From assembly GCA_002493005.1 (NCBI GenBank), contig DKXL01000049.1, positions 1 through 17,514 of the forward strand: a stretch of 17,514 nucleotides of DNA, in the 5' to 3' direction. Below, one piece after another: positions 14,296 to 17,514 of this stretch. The stretch's first letter is position 1, and every line of letters starts with the position of its first letter. A program made the position numbers and the translations under genes. The notes below the pieces were generated by a model that searched no databases, was not told the origin of the DNA, and saw only the letters and a program-made list of their open reading frames with translations. The DNA is from Ruminococcaceae bacterium UBA7127 (lineage in GTDB: Bacteria; Bacillota; Clostridia; Oscillospirales; Acutalibacteraceae).

Positions 14296-14559
14296 TTATT
14301 TTTGTATCCTTATGACAAACCCAAAAACATTAAGTAAAGCTACAGCAACCAGATTATGGCGCACCTGTGCCTGAACAATCCGCTCACTGACGGAAATCCC
14401 CCACACGATATACAGACTGATATAGACTAACGTGCACAGGGATCCGGCAATCATCGGATAAATACCGAATTTTCCTAAAATGCGGAAAATGACGGCGCAA
14501 ACAATCAACAACACAACAATTATTCCGGTATTTTTATTCCTTTTAATGGATTTTGACAT
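14296..14559 (-). CDS. Truncated duplicate of the 7TM receptor N-terminus
   Basis: 87 aa, similar end to end to residues 1-85 of the 7TM protein next door: FRILGKFGIYP against FLRVLGKFDILI, and ISVSERIVQAQVRH against ISVSKRIIQTQVRH. It ends abruptly at VIRIQK, where the large protein continues VIRTIKYFF. Two or three helices remain. The DNA of the two copies is also similar (14356-14420 against 14066-14130). Bases just before the larger gene (AAATATTTTT) resemble the coding sequence at the truncation point, as expected from an internal deletion of a tandem copy. The ribosome site is weak. It may be a relic or a small membrane modulator. Confidence 0.6.
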   Translation of the reverse strand: MSKSIKRNKNTGIIVVLLIVCAVIFRILGKFGIYPMIAGSLCTLVYISLYIVWGISVSERIVQAQVRHNLVAVALLNVFGFVIRIQK

Positions 14560-14624
14560 ATATTTCGCTCTCTTTCCCTGATAAAAAGAAATATCAATTT
14601 AATTGCAAATTTTATATACATCAA

Positions 14625-14653
14625 ATTATATCATATATTCAGGAAATTTTCCA
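14625..14653 (-). promoter_or_regulatory. Extended -10 promoter of the sensor operon
   Basis: TGATATAAT on the minus strand (TATAAT at 14625-14630 with the TG extension) and a weak -35 TGGAAA (14648-14653) are separated by 17 bases. The -35 overlaps a small palindrome GGAAATTTTCC (14642-14652). The promoter would serve the truncated copy and the three signalling genes. It begins right after the HTH gene's stop. Confidence 0.55.
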
Positions 14654-14662
14654 TATCCAAGT

Positions 14663-14935
14663 TTAAACAATGTCTGTACGCTGTTTAAGTCTAAACAGCA
14701 ATGTGCTTTTACCACCCTTTTCTCTATATCGTTGTTCTGTTTTTATTAACCCTGCTTTTTTCAAATCCTTAATAGCTCTGCGGACCGTGGCAGGCGACAG
14801 TTTTATGTCGCCTGCTATTGTTTTTACTGAGGGCCAGCATTCGCCGTTTTTATTTGCTCGGTCGTAGAGGTAGGTATAGACTGCTACGGCTCTGTGCGGT
14901 AAGTCCATTTGATAGAGAAAAGTTAATCTACTCAT
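14663..14935 (-). CDS. Small helix-turn-helix protein of a conjugative element
   Basis: 90 aa. MSRLTFLYQMDLPHRAVAVY, a WPSVKTIAGDIKLSPATVRR helix-turn-helix and RYREKGGKSTLLFRL form the winged HTH protein commonly found directly after the VirD4/TraG gene in Firmicutes ICEs. Its ATG overlaps the end of the VirD4 reading frame and AGGAGG lies 9 bases upstream. The length is about that of the family's short members, so it may be intact. It probably regulates element genes. With the rest of the ICE broken, its role here is unclear. Confidence 0.78.
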   Translation of the reverse strand: MSRLTFLYQMDLPHRAVAVYTYLYDRANKNGECWPSVKTIAGDIKLSPATVRRAIKDLKKAGLIKTEQRYREKGGKSTLLFRLKQRTDIV

Positions 14936-15425
14936 TACTGATATCCTCCTGAGGTGGTCGCTCGGTTCTTATGACTACTTTTCTTTGTTTGTCTGTGTTC
15001 TGTTCAACATTTGAATTTTTAGGTTCTTCTGTTGGCTCTTCTTTCTGTTCGGAATTAACAGTATCTTCACTGTCAGTCTGTTCCGCTTTTGGCGAGGTCT
15101 TAAGATTTTCATTTTTCTCCCTTTTCTCACCGTTTGCTTCGTCGAATCCCGAATCAGTTACTGGCGGTTCAAGATATTGAGGACAGTATGTTTAGATTAT
15201 GTTGTTGAACAACTCCGAACGGTTGGCATAGTGAACTTCACGATTGCCGTTTTCCATTACCTCATACTTTTCTTCAAACTCAATACCCCATTTGAAGAAC
15301 AATTTAAGCTTGACTTTCATCGGATAAAAGCCTGTTTTCATAACAACAAAGGTGCCTTTGGGAAGTGACTTCAACTCATCGGGAGTCATAAGCGGTCGCT
15401 CAATCATCTGCAATGATTGTGAGGG
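14928..15425 (-). pseudogene. VirD4/TraG coupling protein, C-terminal fragment
   Basis: The minus strand encodes the C-terminal end of a type IV coupling protein: IERPLMTPDELKSLPKG, then FVVMKTGFYPMKVKLKLFFK, then WGIEF. The Walker motifs and membrane anchor are missing because similarity begins only at about 15425, where relaxase sequence on the other strand takes over. A TAA at 15192-15194 interrupts the frame. The same frame then continues TYCPQYLEPPV and a long acidic tail to the TAG at 14928-14930, which overlaps the HTH gene start, so the TAA looks like a nonsense mutation. In an intact ICE this ATPase feeds the relaxase-DNA complex to the secretion channel; this fragment cannot. Confidence 0.75.
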
Positions 15426-15429
15426 ATCG

Positions 15430-15948
15430 TTTTTGCTCCTGCTCACCGAGCCTGACATCACAGTTGATGAGCTTGCCAATGACAGAAGAATTAAAAAACT
15501 GTATGATTTATGGTATGAGCAAAAGGAAAATACAATCCGCACTTACACGGATGAAATACCGGAAAGAATTCCACTTGCCCAAAACAAGGAATTCAAGTCA
15601 ATCAAGAATGCGATAATCAAGGAAGCGTTGAAATTAATTCCTAACGAAGATGAAGTGGAATCAAGCGAGAATATTGATGACGAAGATCTTTCGGAATCGC
15701 TTGAAAATGAAGAAAACACCTCTGCCGAATCAGTCTTTGATTCAGGCAGAGGTATTTTATATCCTCGTTATTCAATTAAAACCAACTGCAACAGCGTTGC
15801 AATTTCCTCTCTCTATCTCCTGCGCTATCTCTGTAATATGATTCAAAGTAGGCTTCGCTTTGAAGAAAAGCAGAAAGCACAGAGGACGGATAAAAAATTA
15901 CAGCAGAAGATAAATGACAAAAAGCAGGGATTGGGCTTGAAACAATGA
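15430..15948 (+). pseudogene. MobP-type relaxase, C-terminal fragment
   Basis: The plus strand reads EPDITVDELANDRRIKKLYD, then RTYTDEIPERIPLAQNKEFK and SIKNAIIKEALKL, and ends with AISSLYLLRYLCNMIQSRL and DKKLQQKINDKKQGLG. This is the C-terminal region of large MobP-family relaxases of Firmicutes ICEs. The N-terminal catalytic domain (Tyr and His-rich motif) is missing. The open frame extends left only by running antisense through the VirD4 fragment. It ends 2 bases before the convergent DinD gene. A long hairpin lies inside the frame at 15718-15753. Non-functional as a relaxase. Confidence 0.75.
15718..15753. repeat. Long hairpin inside the relaxase fragment
   Basis: ACCTCTGCC (15718-15726) pairs with GGCAGAGGT (15745-15753), and inside them GAATCA (15727-15732) pairs with TGATTC (15738-15743), leaving one bulged A and a 5-base loop. 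The plus strand continues ATTTTATAT. It falls in the acidic, probably variable linker of the relaxase. Confidence 0.6.
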
Positions 15949-15950
15949 TA

Positions 15951-16811
15951 CTATTCGTCCAAAAGAAGTTGACCGTTTTTGGCTTTGCTTTTAAGTATTT
16001 CTAACTGCTCTTTTTCAATTTGAGCAATACTCTTTGCCGGGGTCGGCAAATCTTCAGGCATTGTGCCACCGATTTTTTCGATAGCTTCTCTTACTTCTTT
16101 TCCTACAGCGTGATGAACAGCCGTAGCTGTATTGGCGTCAGAAACCTTATCTTTTCGCAATTTTTCATCAGTTTGCGAAATTCTAAAAAGGTTAGCTGCC
16201 AACTCAGTGCTACCCATATAATCAAGTATTTTTTGACCGACAGCCAAACCCTTCTTTTTGTGAATTTCATCAACAGTCATACCGCCATACAAACCCATAT
16301 ATCCTGCATTTTGAAAGATAGCAAATTCTTCGTTTGTTATAACTCCCGCTTTTCTTGCGGTTTCAGCAAGCAACTGATTCCATTGCTTTATATCGCCTCT
16401 GACAACAAGTCGGCGGCTGTCCTCGTCTAATTGATTGAAATTATCCGCAACCTCCTGTCGGTAGGTCTGAATTGCAAAATAAGTTTGACCGAGGGCAATA
16501 ACTTCTTTTCTCGGATCACCGTTCTGAACTATCAGATAACAGGCGTATCTCGTTAATTCATAATCAACTATTGTTTTGCTGGTGACTCCGGCTTTTACGA
16601 TTTTCCTAACCTCAGGAAAATCGTCTTCAACACTTCGTCCGCTGTTTTTACAGGCAAGCATTGCTCGGTTTATAACTTTGGAAAAATTTTCCCATTTCGA
16701 GTAATCAAGAACTTTTGCTAAATCCCTTGCACTCCAATATTCAGAACCGTCAGAACGAATATTTTTGATTTCTTCAAAACACTTGTATTCCTTTGCAATT
16801 AATTTACTCAT
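15951..16811 (-). CDS. dinD: DNA damage-inducible protein D (DinD) homologue
   Basis: 286 aa from the ATG at 16811, preferred over a GTG at 16823 that sits on top of the GGAG ribosome site. The family signature is clear: IRSDGSEYWSARDLAKVLDY and WENFSKVINRAMLACKNSG form the BRO-N-like domain, followed by VDYELTRYACYLIVQNGDPR and FAIQTYRQE. A second half has FQNAGYMGLYGGMTVDEIH and GSTELAANLFRISQTDEK. E. coli DinD is LexA-controlled and has been linked to RecA function. Here no Gram-positive LexA box is visible upstream; the promoter is an extended -10. It lies among ICE genes and is probably element cargo. Confidence 0.9.
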   Translation of the reverse strand: MSKLIAKEYKCFEEIKNIRSDGSEYWSARDLAKVLDYSKWENFSKVINRAMLACKNSGRSVEDDFPEVRKIVKAGVTSKTIVDYELTRYACYLIVQNGDPRKEVIALGQTYFAIQTYRQEVADNFNQLDEDSRRLVVRGDIKQWNQLLAETARKAGVITNEEFAIFQNAGYMGLYGGMTVDEIHKKKGLAVGQKILDYMGSTELAANLFRISQTDEKLRKDKVSDANTATAVHHAVGKEVREAIEKIGGTMPEDLPTPAKSIAQIEKEQLEILKSKAKNGQLLLDE

Positions 16812-16843
16812 TAAACTTCTCACTCCAATTATGTTTCAAACTC

Positions 16844-16852
16844 ATTATATCA
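16844..16852 (-). promoter_or_regulatory. Extended -10 promoter of the dinD gene
   Basis: TGATATAAT on the minus strand (TATAAT at 16844-16849 with the TG extension). The -35 region is poor (TTTAAT). The expected start is about 25 bases before the ATG. Confidence 0.55.
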
Positions 16853-16890
16853 CGCTTTGATTAAAAATTAAAGAAAATTATTGCCACCAA

Positions 16891-16930
16891 GGGGAAATTA
16901 TCCCCAAACGCTGATAGGTGCCACCTGTCA
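16891..16930. promoter_or_regulatory. Pair of palindromes between dinD and the toprim gene
   Basis: GGGGA-AATTA-TCCCC (16891-16905) is followed by TGATAGGTG-C-CACCTGTCA (16912-16930), a 19-base palindrome with one mismatched pair. The intergenic region is divergent, so these may be operators for both genes. An origin of transfer is another possibility, but no nick site can be recognised. Confidence 0.45.
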
Positions 16931-17001
16931 CAGTGATAAGAGAAGAACTATCCAATGTAAGATATTACAGCAGAAAGAAAAAATATATTATACTCAAGGA
17001 A

Positions 17002-17514
17002 GTGATTAAAATATCAACCTACATTCATTTTACAAAAGAACAGCGAGAACAGGCAAGGCGAACCGACCTTGCGAATTTTTTAGTCAGTCAAGGTGAGAAA
17101 ATCAAGAAATCAGGCTCGGAGTATGAATGGCTTGACGGCTCACAAAAGGTAACAATCAGAGGTCACCTCTGGTATCATCAGTATGAACAGAAAGGCGGCG
17201 ATGCGGTTGATTTTGTCCGCAGATTTTACAACAAGGACTATGCCGAAGCGGTGGAAATGCTTTTGAATAACTGTGGCGGTCAAATCATAACCTCACCACC
17301 CATAGAAAAAGAGCACAAACCCTTTGAGCTGCCACCGAGGAATGACAGAATGAGCAGAGCTTTTTCTTATCTGCTGTTGACTCGAGGTGTTGATAAGGAT
17401 GTACTTTTTGAATTTGTCAGAAACAAAATGATTTATGAGTCAGCCGATTGTCACAATGCCGTCTTTGTCGGCTATGATTCAAACGGTAAGCCTCGCCACG
17501 CACACAAGAGAGGA
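17002..17514 (+). CDS. DUF3991/toprim-domain protein, N-terminal part (runs off the window)
   Basis: At least 171 aa, open at the window end. The sequence STYIHFTKEQREQARRTDLA, then SGSEYEWL, VTIRGHLWYHQYEQKGGDAV and DFVRRFYNKDYAEAVEMLL is the CHC2-like/DUF3991 N-terminal region of primase-related proteins found in Firmicutes ICEs; a toprim domain normally follows. The start is ambiguous. A GTG at 17002 overlaps the AAGGAA ribosome site, while the expected start of the family (M-S-T) falls on an ATA at 17011 that may be a mutated ATG. It has the same orientation as the relaxase fragment, as expected for one ICE. Confidence 0.8.
   Translation, partial: MIKISTYIHFTKEQREQARRTDLANFLVSQGEKIKKSGSEYEWLDGSQKVTIRGHLWYHQYEQKGGDAVDFVRRFYNKDYAEAVEMLLNNCGGQIITSPPIEKEHKPFELPPRNDRMSRAFSYLLLTRGVDKDVLFEFVRNKMIYESADCHNAVFVGYDSNGKPRHAHKRG

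Noticed and set aside
14663..17514. A complete, transferable conjugative element
   Set aside because: The coupling protein and relaxase each lack their N-terminal catalytic parts, and no VirB4, integrase or other channel genes are in the window.

Overview
The window looks like a low-GC Gram-positive chromosome from a gut-type Clostridia/Ruminococcus-like Firmicute. The evidence is strong AGGAGG ribosome-binding sites, AT-rich intergenic DNA, the gene families present, and debris of a Firmicutes-type integrative conjugative element (ICE). Nearly all genes lie on the minus strand and are read right to left. The species assignment is inference.

Left part (1-7635): the 3' end of an ISL3-family transposase (plus strand) and a hairpin terminator; an ABC-2 exporter (ATPase plus a 789-aa two-half permease) preceded by a lipoprotein with its own near-consensus promoter; then an AraC regulator / TfoX-N / DUF3795 operon that runs into a decayed pyridoxamine-phosphate-oxidase-like gene. 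Two related hairpin terminators (5193-5236 and 7178-7223) form a small repeat family. Two tiny overlapping reading frames follow.

Middle junction (7665-8151): the 3' half of a tRNA-Asn, cut inside the anticodon loop, abuts the N-terminal third of an ICE-type sigma factor. A remnant of another gene and a strong terminator follow.

Central island (8127-14653): a GC-richer signalling cluster. In transcription order it holds a truncated copy of a 7TM receptor N-terminus, a full 7TM receptor with a degenerate (pseudo)kinase half, a catalytically intact histidine kinase, and a NarL/LuxR-type response regulator. The last three genes are joined by ATGA overlaps and end in a terminator. Beyond the terminator, a 20-bp lux-box-like palindrome sits about 42 bp upstream of the expected start of a second transcript. 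That transcript encodes a degenerate receiver (Asp replaced by Glu), two soluble proteins I do not recognise, and a small membrane protein. The simplest reading is that the two-component system drives this output operon through the palindrome. This is the most interesting system in the window.

Right part (14663-17514): scrambled ICE remains. They comprise a small HTH protein, the C-terminal end of a VirD4/TraG coupling protein (minus strand) joined at about 15425 to the C-terminal end of a MobP-type relaxase (plus strand), a DinD-like protein, and the start of a DUF3991/toprim protein. The coupling protein and relaxase have each lost their N-terminal part, so this element can no longer transfer itself.
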